A DNA stretch of 64,000 nt, from NCBI RefSeq assembly GCF_041449215.1, contig NZ_JBGNFV010000001.1, positions 5,659,001 through 5,723,000 of the forward strand, in the 5' to 3' direction. Positions within the stretch are counted from its first letter, which is position 1. Every line of letters begins with the position of its first letter. Of the stretch, positions 42,446 through 54,229 are shown piece by piece. The DNA comes from Roseivirga sp. BDSF3-8 (GTDB lineage Bacteria > Bacteroidota > Bacteroidia > Cytophagales > Cyclobacteriaceae). The notes beneath the pieces were generated by a model. That model was given only the letters and a program-made list of their open reading frames with translations. It ran no database searches and was not told the origin of the DNA. The translations under genes were made by a program, and so were the position numbers.

Positions 42446-44665
42446 ATGAGCGTATTAAAAAACATGATCACACGCTGTGCCTTATTGATGGCATGCGTAG
42501 CCCTTGCTCCCGCCTGTTCTGACTCGGATGAGGATGATGGCTCACAGGAAGCTGTAGGTGAAGAGGCTCCGGTGCCTACTCCCCCTGTAGCTGCTATACA
42601 GACGGACACGCTTGTGATGTTCGATACGGTAATTTACGATGATTATGCCTGGCTGAAGGATAAGAAGGATCCGGAGGTGATAGCTTACCTGGAGGCGGAA
42701 AATGCCTATGGTGACAGCCTGATGGCAGGTACTGAAGAGGTGCGGCAATCCCTGTATGATGAAATGCGCAGCCGTATAAAGGAAGAACAGCGCATGCCTG
42801 CGGTACGCAATGATGATTATTATTACTACACGCGGTATGAAGCGGGTAAGGAGTATGCTATCCATTGCCGTAAAAAGGACAGCATGTCCGCTGAAGAAGA
42901 GATATTGCTGGATGAGAATAAGCTTGCGGAGGGGGAGGACTACTTTCGCCTGGGCCAGTATAAGGTAAGTCCGGACCATAGTCACCTTGCGTATACGGTT
43001 GATCTTAGTGGCAATGAAATTTTTACCCTGTTCGTAAAAGACCTTCGAGACCAGACGATGCTTACGGATAGTATCCCCGGCCTGAGCTGGTCGCTGGATT
43101 GGGCTACGGATAATCAGACGCTCTTTTACAGTGTACAGGATGAGGCTAAGCGTCCTTATAAAATATTCCGTCACGGCCTGGGCACTCCTTATAGTGATGA
43201 TAAGCAGGTGTACCATGAAGAAGACGAGCGTTTCTTTGTGGATGTGAGGCTGTCACGCTCGCAGCAGTACTTGCTGATCTCTTCTGAAAGCCAGGTAACC
43301 AGTGAGGTGCATCTACTCCCTGCCGATGATCCGTATACGAAGCTGAGCCTTTTTGCGCCCCGGAAGCAGGGGGTGAAATACTCCGTTATGCCGCATGATA
43401 ATACGTTCTTTATCCTGACCAATGCGAATGCGGTAAACTATAAGCTAATGCAGGCAGGGGCGGGCCAAACCCGGCCGGCAAACTGGCAGGAGGTGATCGG
43501 ACACCGTGAGGATATTACCCTGGAAAGCGCCCAGGTATTTAAGGACCATGTGGCGATAATAGAGCGGGAGACGGGACTGCAGCGTATTGGGATTTTACCG
43601 GTCATGAACCCGCGTGAAGCGCATTACATTCAGTTCGACGAGGAGGTTTATGCTTTATCACGAGAAGAAAACCCTGACTTCAATACGGACACACTCCGCT
43701 TCGGCTACCGCTCACTGGTGATGCCCTACACTGTTTATGACTATAGTGTAAGCGATCGCAGCCGGAAAATGGTGCACCGCGAGGAGGTTCCTAATTATAA
43801 TCCGGATGCTTATGAAAGCAGACGTATCATGGCGACAGCTAAGGATGGCACGTCTATTCCTGTTTCGATGGTTTTTAAAAAAGGAACTAACCTAAAAGCG
43901 AACAACCCGCTATTGCTATATGGCTATGGCAGTTATGGCTCGGTGACCAGCCCGAGCTTTCGCGCAGACAGGGTGAGCCTGCTGGACAGGGGAATGGTAT
44001 TTGCAATTGCGCACATCCGTGGCAGTGGCGATATGGGCGAAAAATGGTACCAGGCCGGTAAGCTCATGAATAAGAAGAATACCTTTACGGACTTTATAGC
44101 ATGCGCGGAACACCTGGTAAATGAGGGGTATACCTCACCGGAAAAGTTGGTGGCCAATGGCCGTAGTGCCGGTGGTCTCCTTATGGGAGCCGTGGCCAAT
44201 ATGCGTCCTGATCTATTTAAACTGGTAATGGCAGAGGTGCCTTTCGTGGACGTTATCAATACGATGCTGGATCCTAACCTGCCGCTTACGGTGATAGAAT
44301 ATGAAGAGTGGGGCAATCCAAACAAACAGGCCTACTTTGAATACATGCTCTCCTACTCTCCCTATAATAATGTAAAGGAGCAGGCATATCCTAACATGCT
44401 ATTTACAGGTGGGCTGAATGACCCGCGTGTAGGGTACTGGGAACCGGCCAAGATGGCGGCTGCAGTACGTGAAGCTAATACGGGGAACAATACCATAATG
44501 CTGCGTACGAATATGGGCTCGGGCCACTTTGGGGCTTCCGGCAGGTTCAGTTACCTGGAGGAAGTAGCTTTTAAATATGCCTTTATGTTCAAGTTACTCG
44601 GTATTGAGGCGGACCCTGGGGCAGGAAGTGATGACACAATGGCGCGGGCGGGGGATACCAAGTAG
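42446..44665 (+). CDS. S9 family prolyl oligopeptidase / oligopeptidase B, lipoprotein
   Basis: A 739-residue serine peptidase with a lipoprotein signal (LAPAC, Cys24), then a Glu/Ser-rich linker. Seven-bladed propeller at ~80-430, alpha/beta-hydrolase domain at ~450-725. Triad: Ser574 in NGRSAGGLLMG, Asp659 in NDPRVGYWEPAKM, His694 in GSGHFGASGRF. The order and the GRSAGG box indicate oligopeptidase B-like (PtrB) rather than the classic prolyl enzyme. It cleaves short peptides, probably in the periplasm. It follows xseB by 54 bases. Confidence 0.93.
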   Translation: MSVLKNMITRCALLMACVALAPACSDSDEDDGSQEAVGEEAPVPTPPVAAIQTDTLVMFDTVIYDDYAWLKDKKDPEVIAYLEAENAYGDSLMAGTEEVRQSLYDEMRSRIKEEQRMPAVRNDDYYYYTRYEAGKEYAIHCRKKDSMSAEEEILLDENKLAEGEDYFRLGQYKVSPDHSHLAYTVDLSGNEIFTLFVKDLRDQTMLTDSIPGLSWSLDWATDNQTLFYSVQDEAKRPYKIFRHGLGTPYSDDKQVYHEEDERFFVDVRLSRSQQYLLISSESQVTSEVHLLPADDPYTKLSLFAPRKQGVKYSVMPHDNTFFILTNANAVNYKLMQAGAGQTRPANWQEVIGHREDITLESAQVFKDHVAIIERETGLQRIGILPVMNPREAHYIQFDEEVYALSREENPDFNTDTLRFGYRSLVMPYTVYDYSVSDRSRKMVHREEVPNYNPDAYESRRIMATAKDGTSIPVSMVFKKGTNLKANNPLLLYGYGSYGSVTSPSFRADRVSLLDRGMVFAIAHIRGSGDMGEKWYQAGKLMNKKNTFTDFIACAEHLVNEGYTSPEKLVANGRSAGGLLMGAVANMRPDLFKLVMAEVPFVDVINTMLDPNLPLTVIEYEEWGNPNKQAYFEYMLSYSPYNNVKEQAYPNMLFTGGLNDPRVGYWEPAKMAAAVREANTGNNTIMLRTNMGSGHFGASGRFSYLEEVAFKYAFMFKLLGIEADPGAGSDDTMARAGDTK

Positions 44666-44678
44666 ACCCGGTAATGGC

Positions 44679-45359
44679 TCAGGCGGAGTCCTTTAGAGAA
44701 CTCTGATACCGATCGGCAGGCTTGGAGGGAGCTGATGAAAGCTCTTTCCGGGCCTCTTCGACCAGAATCCCCTGGAAAATCACCCGTATTATCTGATCAA
44801 AAATGGCACCGGCCCTGTCAGGGAAAGCATCCCGGATGGGGGCCGGTAATTGCTTTAAAAAGGCTGGGTCCAGCAGGTATTCTATGGCGCAGGAATACAA
44901 CGCAATGACAACGGGGCGCTCAATGTCTTTGCGTACATAGCCTTGCCTGACCCCTTCTGCTATAAGCCGGTCAAAACGGTCAAAGGCTGCGGTACGCTTA
45001 TAGTCCTCCAGACGCTCCCACATAGCCGGGAGGTGGACTTTAATATCGTGAACCAGCACATTGCTTATGTGGTTCATGGCTTGGCCCAGGTAGCTCAGAA
45101 AGGACTTAAGCTTTTCGGTGAAGGGCAGTGACTCATCTGCAAGGATTTCTTCTATTCTGCCGGAAACGATACTTTCAAAATCAGATAAAATGGCCTCAAG
45201 TAATTCCTTTTTGCTTGAATAAAACTGGTAAAGAGTCTTTTTGCTCATGCCGAGCGAACGCGCAATGTCATTCATTGTGACAGAGGTGAACCCTCTTTGG
45301 TAAAAGAGGGAACGGGCTGCCTCTTTTATTTGCCCCTTCCGTTTGTCTGTAGTGGCCAT
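44679..45359 (-). CDS. TetR/AcrR family transcriptional regulator
   Basis: A 226-residue protein. N-terminal helix-turn-helix: IKEAARSLFYQRGFTSVTMNDIARSLGMSKKTLYQFYSSKKELLEAIL (residues ~8-55). The C-terminal ligand domain is typical in length. Convergent with the S9 peptidase gene (14 bases apart) and divergent from ligA. The target genes are not evident in the window apart from possible autoregulation. Confidence 0.92.
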   Translation of the reverse strand: MATTDKRKGQIKEAARSLFYQRGFTSVTMNDIARSLGMSKKTLYQFYSSKKELLEAILSDFESIVSGRIEEILADESLPFTEKLKSFLSYLGQAMNHISNVLVHDIKVHLPAMWERLEDYKRTAAFDRFDRLIAEGVRQGYVRKDIERPVVIALYSCAIEYLLDPAFLKQLPAPIRDAFPDRAGAIFDQIIRVIFQGILVEEARKELSSAPSKPADRYQSSLKDSA

Positions 45360-45387
45360 TTTTAAATGTTCAACCTATTTAATTAAT

Positions 45388-45400
45388 CGTTTAAAAAACG
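45388..45400. promoter_or_regulatory. Possible TetR operator
   Basis: CGTTT-AAA-AAACG, a short perfect palindrome 29 bases upstream of the TetR start codon. A/T-rich centre; chance is possible. Confidence 0.35.
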
Positions 45401-45593
45401 GTCATTCAACTATAACTTTTTAGCCAAAAAACTATCCAGAAACAGTTATTTATAACACATTAATAACTAATTCAACTTCGAAAATACAACAAAACACCAT
45501 TTCGGCACACTATTGTTCTTAACATACAAGTTTTCCCAAAATAGATCACATTGCTGTACGTCTTACTGTAACCTCTCACCGCTCCCGCACTAC

Positions 45594-47664
<2,071 letters not shown>

Positions 47665-47665
47665 C

Positions 47666-48181
47666 TTGACTACTGCATTTCTCAGATACCGCATCAAACA
47701 GCTTCGTAAGTCGCGTAAGCCCTTACCCTCTAAGTCGTACTCAGACGCTCAAAGTGTAGGGATAGTATTCACTGTCAAGGGCATGGAGCGCCATAACGCA
47801 GTAAAGCAGTTTATCAGTGAACTAAAGGAAGACGGAAAAAAGGTCGAGGTAATGACCTTCCTTCCTGAGAGCACGGAAAACCACGAGTTTTTATTTGACT
47901 ATTTTACAAAAAAGGATATATCTATAACCGGGAGGGTCAAATCACAGGAATTAAAGGATTTTATGGATAAGCCATTTGATTTTTTGATCTGTGTGGACCC
48001 TGACCCTAATGAATATCTGCTATTTTTACTAGCGGGGTCACCGGCTGCATGCCGGGTAGGACGCTATACGGAAAATCAGCAGCCATATTTTGAGCTAATG
48101 ACAGCTGCGGAGGAAACACCCTCTGCGGCAGACTTTATGCGCCAGCTTATTAACCTCATTAAAAACCTTAAAAACCAATGA
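47666..48181 (+). CDS. DUF6913 family protein
   Basis: A 171-residue protein with a TTG start one base after the ligA stop; the next ATG would remove the basic N-terminus (LRYRIKQLRKSRKP) that the family shows. A nucleotide-binding-like alternation follows (SVGIVFTVKGMERHNAVKQFISELK, FDFLICVDPDPNEYLLFLLAGSPAACRVG). This Bacteroidota family is commonly found next to dapA; no function is established. Its stop overlaps the dapA start (ATGA). Confidence 0.8.
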   Translation: MTTAFLRYRIKQLRKSRKPLPSKSYSDAQSVGIVFTVKGMERHNAVKQFISELKEDGKKVEVMTFLPESTENHEFLFDYFTKKDISITGRVKSQELKDFMDKPFDFLICVDPDPNEYLLFLLAGSPAACRVGRYTENQQPYFELMTAAEETPSAADFMRQLINLIKNLKNQ

Positions 48182-49056
48182 GCAGAAAGTTCAGCGGAGC
48201 GGGTGTAGCCCTGGTTACTCCATTTGACCAGGAGATGAAACCTGACTATACGGCATATGAAAAGCTTCTTACCCACGTCTCGAGAGAGAATGGGGTAGAC
48301 TACCTGGTAGTCCAGGGCACCACGGGCGAATCTGTCACTACTACAGCGGCAGAGCAAGCCTCATTACTTAGGTTCACCATAGAGCACAACCCTCGCAAAC
48401 TGCCGGTTGTATATGGACTTGGAGGTAATAATACGGAGGCTGTGCTGGACACGCTCCGCCAGGCAGACCTTGAAGGTGTGGACGCTATACTATCTGTAAG
48501 TCCGGCATATAACAAGCCGCACCAGGAGGGGATAGTAAGGCACTATACGACTATTGCTGACGCCAGCCCGGTCCCTGTCATATTATATAATGTGCCAGGC
48601 CGGACGGCTTCTAACGTAAGGGCAGAAACCACGCTGAGACTGGCAGAGCATCCAAATATCATAGCCACTAAAGAGGCTTCAGGCTCACTGGAGCAGGCTA
48701 TGGAGATCAGCCGCCATAAACCAAAGGACTTCTATTTACTATCCGGTGATGATATGCTAACGGTGCCTATGATGTCTGTAGGGGCAGAGGGGGTAATCTC
48801 AGTGCTGGCAAATGGCTTTCCGGACCTGATTCATGATATGGTGCACGCTGCTCTGAAAGGGGATTTCAAAAAGGCCTCTGAGGTAGCCTTCCGCCTGATT
48901 GACATGAACTCGCTTATATATGAAGAGAGTAACCCGGTAGGAATAAAGGCTGTGCTGGCAGCAAAAGGAGTATGTGACGCACGGGTACGTATGCCATTAC
49001 TCCCTGTGAGTGAAGACCTTAACAAGCGAATACTACAGGTACTTGATAAGATGTAA
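48178..49056 (+). CDS. dapA: 4-hydroxy-tetrahydrodipicolinate synthase
   Basis: A 292-residue class I aldolase-fold enzyme. Schiff-base Lys165 in IIATKEASG, Tyr137 in LYNVPGRT, substrate loop GTTGES (48-53 region). It condenses pyruvate with aspartate semialdehyde in lysine and meso-diaminopimelate synthesis. It overlaps the previous gene by four bases and is followed by a bidirectional terminator. Confidence 0.96.
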   Translation: MSRKFSGAGVALVTPFDQEMKPDYTAYEKLLTHVSRENGVDYLVVQGTTGESVTTTAAEQASLLRFTIEHNPRKLPVVYGLGGNNTEAVLDTLRQADLEGVDAILSVSPAYNKPHQEGIVRHYTTIADASPVPVILYNVPGRTASNVRAETTLRLAEHPNIIATKEASGSLEQAMEISRHKPKDFYLLSGDDMLTVPMMSVGAEGVISVLANGFPDLIHDMVHAALKGDFKKASEVAFRLIDMNSLIYEESNPVGIKAVLAAKGVCDARVRMPLLPVSEDLNKRILQVLDKM

Positions 49057-49077
49057 TTAGGTATAATACTATAAAAA

Positions 49078-49112
49078 GAAAGGCTGACCGTATTACACGA
49101 TCAGCCTTTTTA
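49078..49112. terminator. Bidirectional terminator between dapA and the Hc1 gene
   Basis: The stem AGGCTGA (49081-49087) / TCAGCCT (49101-49107), with inner CG pairs, is flanked by A-rich and T-rich runs. Confidence 0.85.
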
Positions 49113-49131
49113 TCTTTATAAGAGACTCGAA

Positions 49132-49311
49132 TTATGATTCGTTGTTCTTGATGTCCTGAACCTCAACACGGATTTCCTGAGCGAGGTTTTTCAGCTCCTG
49201 CATGCCCTTTCTAACGCGGGTACCGGCAGCCTGATTTCCTTTTTCGTAGAACTTATGGAAATCACCTTCTAAGGACATTACCAAGTCTCTGATTTGGTCA
49301 AATCTATTCAT
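49132..49311 (-). CDS. Histone H1-like (Hc1-type) DNA-associated protein
   Basis: A 59-residue protein read on the minus strand, starting MNRFDQIRDLVMSLEGDFHKF and containing KGNQAAGTRVRKGMQELKNLAQEIRVEVQDIKN. This is the short Hc1-like family conserved across Bacteroidota, thought to bind or organise DNA. It lies between dapA and the oxoamine synthase gene, shares the terminator at 49078-49112, and is easily missed for its size. Confidence 0.88.
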   Translation of the reverse strand: MNRFDQIRDLVMSLEGDFHKFYEKGNQAAGTRVRKGMQELKNLAQEIRVEVQDIKNNES

Positions 49312-49417
49312 ACCTAATAGTTTTGAAGTTATTGATTATTTGTTTAATTCGAACCGGGAACAATATAAGTAAAATGTTCAGAAATCAACAAATTAAAGCT
49401 GATTTTAGCACATTTTT

Positions 49418-50668
49418 TTACTCAGCAAAGGCAGCCGCCAGCTCTCCTTTTCTATAGACTCCGTCGTTCAATTTGTCCTGTACGGACTCAAAAGCGCGGA
49501 TGGTTTCGTCTACATCTTCCATGCTGTGAGCGGCTGTAGGTATAAGGCGTAACATAATAACATCCTTAGGTACTACAGGGTATATAACAACTGAACAGAA
49601 AATATTATAATTTTCTCTCAGGTCATAGCTTAAAGCGGCAGCTTCTCCAACCCCACCGGAAAGCATAACAGGTGTTACCGGAGACTGGGTGGTACCGATA
49701 TTGAAGCCTTTCTCTCTGAGGCCGTTCTGCAGACCGTTCACCACTTTCCAGAGATTTTCCTTCAATTCCGGCATGCTGCGCAGCATTTCCAGACGCTTGA
49801 TACCACCAATAACTAATGGCATGGGAAGGGACTTGGCAAAGATCTGAGACCTGGTATTATATCGAAGGAACTTAATCACATCCTTATCACCGGCAGCAAA
49901 AGCACCGATGCTGGCCATGGCCTTGGCAAAAGTAGAGAAGTACACGTCGATACCGTCCTGTACACCCTGCTCCTCGCCGGTACCTGCGCCGGTGGCGCCC
50001 ATGGTACCAAATCCGTGAGCATCATCTACCAGCAGGCGGAATTCATACTTCTCCTTAAGGGCCACAATATCCTTAAGGTTACCCATATTACCGGACATAC
50101 CGAATACACCTTCGGTAATAACCAGTATACCACCACCATTCTCATTGGCAAGGCGGGTAGCACGCTTAAGCTGCTTCTCAAGGTTTTCGATATCATTATG
50201 AGGATATACGAAACGCTTGCCAAGGTGCATTCTGAGTCCATCGATAATACATGCGTGACTCTCTGCGTCGTAAACGATCACATCCTTACGGTCAACCAGC
50301 GCATCGATAATAGACATAATGCCCTGGTAACCGAAGTTCAGCAGCATGCAGTCCTCCTTCTGAACGAAGTCAGCAAGCTGGCCTTCAAGTTCTTCGTGGT
50401 ACTTTGTATTACCGGACATCATACGGGCACCCATGGGGTATCCAAGCCCCCACTCTGCCGACGCATCGGCATCCACCTTACGGATATCAGGGTGATTAGC
50501 CAGTCCGAGGTAGTTATTTAAGCTCCAGGTAAGTACTTCTTTCCCTCTGAATTTCATTCTGGGAGCGATATCACCTTCCAGTTTAGGAAACATGAAGTAC
50601 CCCTCGCTAACGTCGGAATGCTTGCCCAATGGCCCTCTGTCCGATTTAATTTTGTCGAATAAGTCCAC
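49418..50668 (-). CDS. PLP-dependent alpha-oxoamine synthase (serine palmitoyltransferase / sulfonolipid type)
   Basis: A 416-residue fold-type I enzyme. PLP lysine Lys249 in STFAKAMAS, DDAHGFGTMG (Asp215-His218), N-terminal LNNYLGLANHP and GARMMSGNT. Similar Bacteroidota enzymes condense an acyl-CoA with serine (sphingolipids), glycine, or cysteate (capnine-type sulfonolipids); Cytophagales make the last, so both are possible. It is divergent from accC, across 175 bases. Confidence 0.9.
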   Translation of the reverse strand: MDLFDKIKSDRGPLGKHSDVSEGYFMFPKLEGDIAPRMKFRGKEVLTWSLNNYLGLANHPDIRKVDADASAEWGLGYPMGARMMSGNTKYHEELEGQLADFVQKEDCMLLNFGYQGIMSIIDALVDRKDVIVYDAESHACIIDGLRMHLGKRFVYPHNDIENLEKQLKRATRLANENGGGILVITEGVFGMSGNMGNLKDIVALKEKYEFRLLVDDAHGFGTMGATGAGTGEEQGVQDGIDVYFSTFAKAMASIGAFAAGDKDVIKFLRYNTRSQIFAKSLPMPLVIGGIKRLEMLRSMPELKENLWKVVNGLQNGLREKGFNIGTTQSPVTPVMLSGGVGEAAALSYDLRENYNIFCSVVIYPVVPKDVIMLRLIPTAAHSMEDVDETIRAFESVQDKLNDGVYRKGELAAAFAE

Positions 50669-50843
50669 TAATAATTATGTTTTCGTTATTACAACATTAC
50701 AGTAGCCTGCAAAAAAGCACACAAATGTAACACTATTAGCAGTATCACCAAAGGACGCTTATAAAATGCACGGTCTGTTTAGAAAATAATAATTAATTAA
50801 TTAGCATTGTAAGGCCGTTTTTCATCGCAAAAGTTCCTCACTG

Positions 50844-52346
50844 ATGGCAAAAATTAACAAATTACTTATCGCCAACCGTGGAGAGATCGCTCTTCGCATC
50901 ATCCGTTCTGCCCGTGAAATGGGTATATCGACCGTAGCTGTATACAGCGAAGCTGACCGTAATGCCCTGCATGTCAGGGCGGCAGATGAAGCAGTCTGCA
51001 TAGGTCCTGCGGCTTCTTCCGCCTCTTACCTCAAAGGGGAGGTAATCATTGAAGAGGCTAAAAAACTGGGGGTAGAGGCTATTCACCCTGGCTACGGGTT
51101 TCTTTCTGAAAATGCAGACTTTGCACGCCAGGTAACCGAGTCGGGGTTGATTTTTGTAGGCCCCTCGCCGGAAGCAATAGAGGTGATGGGCAGCAAACTG
51201 GCAGCTAAAGCGGCTGTATCTAAATATGACATTCCGCTGGTACCGGGTACGGATAAAGCCATAGAGGACCCGGCGGAGGCTAAGAAAATCGCCGCTGAAA
51301 CGGGTTACCCGATTCTGATCAAGGCCAGTGCCGGTGGGGGTGGCAAGGGTATGCGTATTGTGCAGGCCGAGGAGGAACTGGAAGAGCAGATGCAGCGGGC
51401 TGTGAGTGAAGCAGTATCTGCTTTTGGCGACGGAGCCGTATTTATAGAAAAGTTTATTACCAGCCCTCGCCACATCGAAATACAGGTACTCGGGGATACG
51501 CAGGGCAATATTGTCCACCTTTTTGAAAGAGAGTGCAGTATACAAAGGCGTCACCAGAAGGTGATAGAGGAGGCTCCCTCGTATATCCTGACGCCGGAGG
51601 TACGGCAGGCTATGGGTGAGGCAGCCGTAGGTGTGGCAAAAGCGTGTAACTACTATGGGGCAGGTACGGTAGAGTTTATCGTGGATGATGAGCTGAACTT
51701 CTACTTCCTGGAGATGAACACGCGCCTGCAGGTGGAGCATCCGGTAACTGAACTGATCACAGGGGTTGACCTGGTAAAGGAGCAACTGATGATTGCGATG
51801 GGCAATCCTTTGAGCTTTAAGCAGGAAGACCTGAGTATTAACGGCCACTCGCTGGAGGTACGTGTGTATGCGGAAGACCCTACTAATAACTTCCTCCCGG
51901 ACATAGGTAAGCTACAGACTTACCAGCGGCCCCAGGGCCCCGGTGTACGGGTGGATGACGGCTTTGAGCAGGGCATGGATATTCCTATCCACTATGACCC
52001 TATGATTGCCAAGCTGATCGTACATGGCAAGGACCGTAGGGAAGCTATAGACAGGATGATACGCGCTATTGAGGAATATCGTATCACGGGTATAGAGACG
52101 ACCCTGTCATTCTGTAAATTTGTGCTGAAGCATGATGCATTTGTATCGGGAAAATTTAACACCAAATTTGTAGACCAGCATTTTAAGCCTGAATACCTTG
52201 ATGAGCCCCCCTCGGAAGATGTGCTTGAACTGGCAGCGGCCCTGGCTGCACGGGCGTGGCGTAAGAAAAACGAAATGGCCGGGGGGAAGGCTCCGGATCA
52301 GGCTACGACGGGCAGAGCCAGCGCCTGGAAACTTCGCGGAAGATAA
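50844..52346 (+). CDS. accC: Acetyl-CoA carboxylase biotin carboxylase subunit
   Basis: A 500-residue ATP-grasp enzyme. Biotin carboxylase N-domain (ANRGEIALRIIRSAREMG), glycine-rich loop SAGGGGKGMRIV, ERECSIQRRHQKVIEEAPS, EMNTRLQVEHPVTE and C-terminal VRVYAEDPTNNFLPDIG. It carboxylates biotin on the carrier protein in fatty acid synthesis. The C-terminal tail (~460-500) is longer than in E. coli. accB is not adjacent, so it may alternatively serve another acyl-CoA carboxylase (e.g. propionyl). Confidence 0.93.
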   Translation: MAKINKLLIANRGEIALRIIRSAREMGISTVAVYSEADRNALHVRAADEAVCIGPAASSASYLKGEVIIEEAKKLGVEAIHPGYGFLSENADFARQVTESGLIFVGPSPEAIEVMGSKLAAKAAVSKYDIPLVPGTDKAIEDPAEAKKIAAETGYPILIKASAGGGGKGMRIVQAEEELEEQMQRAVSEAVSAFGDGAVFIEKFITSPRHIEIQVLGDTQGNIVHLFERECSIQRRHQKVIEEAPSYILTPEVRQAMGEAAVGVAKACNYYGAGTVEFIVDDELNFYFLEMNTRLQVEHPVTELITGVDLVKEQLMIAMGNPLSFKQEDLSINGHSLEVRVYAEDPTNNFLPDIGKLQTYQRPQGPGVRVDDGFEQGMDIPIHYDPMIAKLIVHGKDRREAIDRMIRAIEEYRITGIETTLSFCKFVLKHDAFVSGKFNTKFVDQHFKPEYLDEPPSEDVLELAAALAARAWRKKNEMAGGKAPDQATTGRASAWKLRGR

Positions 52347-52361
52347 AAGCTAAATCACCAG

Positions 52362-53663
52362 ATGGCAGAAATCAGACCTTTCAGGGCCTGGCGGTATAAC
52401 CGTGAGCTGGCTCCGAAAATAGACAGCCTTACCTCTCCCCTGTTCGATGTGGTATCGCCCAGGCAAAGGGAGGCACTCTACCAGACCCCGTATAACAGCA
52501 TTAATATTTCGGTACCGAGGGGTGAGCAGCCTGCACAGCACGCCAAAGAGCTACTGGCTGATTGGAAAGAAAAAGGGGTAATCGTGCAGGATGACCTTCC
52601 GGCAATCTATGTTTATTACCAGTACTTTTCCCTTGCCGGCAGTACCAAAGAATATTGTCGTAAGGGGTTTGTTGTGATGATCAAGGCTTATGACTGGCCT
52701 GAAAAGGTCATCTTACGGCATGAAAACACTATCCCTCATGCAGTAAATGACCGGATAGATCTGCTGAAAGCGACAGAAATGCATGCCAGCCCTACCCACG
52801 GGCTTTACAGTGACGATAGCTTTGAGCTGGAGCGGTATATGGATGAGAGTATGCGACACCCGATTTATGAGTCAGAAGACTACCAGGGGGTGCGTGATGT
52901 ACTTAGCATTATTCATGATGCCAAGGTGATCAAGCGCTTTGTGGAGAAGCTGGAAAGAAAACAGGTGATCCTTGCGGACGGACACCACCGGTATGAAAGC
53001 TCGCTCATCTACCGCAAGGAAATGATGGCAAAAAATCCGGATCACACGGGGGAGGAGTCTTATAACTACCATATGATGTACCTGACTAATATGGAGTCTG
53101 ATGACCTACGCATTTTATCCACGCACCGTCTGCTTCAAAATCTTGAAAACTTCAGCGAAGAGGCCTTCATGAAGGCAGTGGAGCCATATTTCATCATCAA
53201 GAACATCAATAACCCGTCAGATATCCACGAGATTATTCTGGGAAAAAAATGGGCTTTCGGCCTTCTGTTCAAAGAAAATACCTATAAGATTCGGCTGAAG
53301 CCGGAGGTGTTTGATCAGTTGAACTGGAATTTTCCGGAGGTGGTGAAGGAACTGGACCTGACGGTACTACATTATTTTGTACTGGAAAAGGCGCTGGGGA
53401 TCCCGGGTCATAAGCAACGTGCAAGCCGTAATATCATTTTTGAGCGCAACTTCAGCGAGTGCCTGCGAAGTGTACTGGGGGGCGAGTCTCAGTGCGCTAT
53501 TATCACCCAGGATATTAGCATGGAAGAGGTTAAAAAAGTGTGTTTCAGCGGCTATACGATGCCACAAAAGTCTACTTATTTTTACCCTAAAGTAATCAGC
53601 GGATTTATTTATGGCTCGATCAAACCTGAAGAATTTGTCCCTAAAGCTCATTCTCTCTTCTAA
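52362..53663 (+). CDS. DUF1015 family protein
   Basis: A 433-residue protein beginning IRPFRAWRYNRELAPKIDSLTSPLFDVVSPRQREALY, with ILADGHHRYESSLIYRKEM in the centre. These are the two marks of DUF1015, a family often found near serine-biosynthesis or central-metabolism genes and suspected to be a kinase or hydrolase. It starts 15 bases after accC, and its last 53 bases overlap the maf gene. Confidence 0.9.
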   Translation: MAEIRPFRAWRYNRELAPKIDSLTSPLFDVVSPRQREALYQTPYNSINISVPRGEQPAQHAKELLADWKEKGVIVQDDLPAIYVYYQYFSLAGSTKEYCRKGFVVMIKAYDWPEKVILRHENTIPHAVNDRIDLLKATEMHASPTHGLYSDDSFELERYMDESMRHPIYESEDYQGVRDVLSIIHDAKVIKRFVEKLERKQVILADGHHRYESSLIYRKEMMAKNPDHTGEESYNYHMMYLTNMESDDLRILSTHRLLQNLENFSEEAFMKAVEPYFIIKNINNPSDIHEIILGKKWAFGLLFKENTYKIRLKPEVFDQLNWNFPEVVKELDLTVLHYFVLEKALGIPGHKQRASRNIIFERNFSECLRSVLGGESQCAIITQDISMEEVKKVCFSGYTMPQKSTYFYPKVISGFIYGSIKPEEFVPKAHSLF

Positions 53664-54219
53664 ATCGCCCCGGCGACAATACATCCTTAAAGAGGCTGGA
53701 TTTGATTTTACTACCCGGGTGAGGGAGGTAGAAGAGATTTACCCTGACGACATGGATGTATGGAAGGTAGCCTCTTACCTGAGTGAGCTAAAGGCATCTG
53801 CTCATAAAGACCTTGCGGATGACGAAGTGCTACTCACCTCGGATACAGTAGTGATACTAGATGACACCTTGCTGGGCAAACCGGTAAATGAAGAAGATGC
53901 CATGCAGATGCTGCGAAATATGAGTGGTAAGCACCATACGGTAGTCACTGCGGTGTGCCTGAAAACCAGCAAAGGAAGCTTTACATTCGATGACCGGGCA
54001 GATGTATATTTTCGCCCTTTATCGGAGGAGTTTATTCGGGACTACGTAGCAACGGGTGAGCCTATGGATAAGGCAGGTTCTTATGGCGTACAGGACCGCT
54101 TCGGTATGCTGGGAATAGACAGGATCAACGGCTCTTACTTTACGATAATGGGCTTGCCTGTGCATAAGGTGTATGAACACCTCTCCTACCTGGCGAATAA
54201 CGGCCGGCTGCCTCAATAG
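53611..54219 (+). CDS. maf: Maf family nucleoside triphosphate pyrophosphatase
   Basis: A 202-residue protein with the Maf signatures: LILSSKSPRRQYILKEAG (12-29), SDTVVILDDTLLGKP (~77-91), TVVTAVCL, and GSYGVQDRFGMLGIDRINGSYFTIMGLP. It hydrolyses non-canonical or modified nucleoside triphosphates (dTTP/UTP type). The start lies within the previous gene (53-base overlap in another frame), which is necessary to include the SxxR loop. Confidence 0.94.
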   Translation: MARSNLKNLSLKLILSSKSPRRQYILKEAGFDFTTRVREVEEIYPDDMDVWKVASYLSELKASAHKDLADDEVLLTSDTVVILDDTLLGKPVNEEDAMQMLRNMSGKHHTVVTAVCLKTSKGSFTFDDRADVYFRPLSEEFIRDYVATGEPMDKAGSYGVQDRFGMLGIDRINGSYFTIMGLPVHKVYEHLSYLANNGRLPQ

Positions 54220-54229
54220 ATTACCCACC

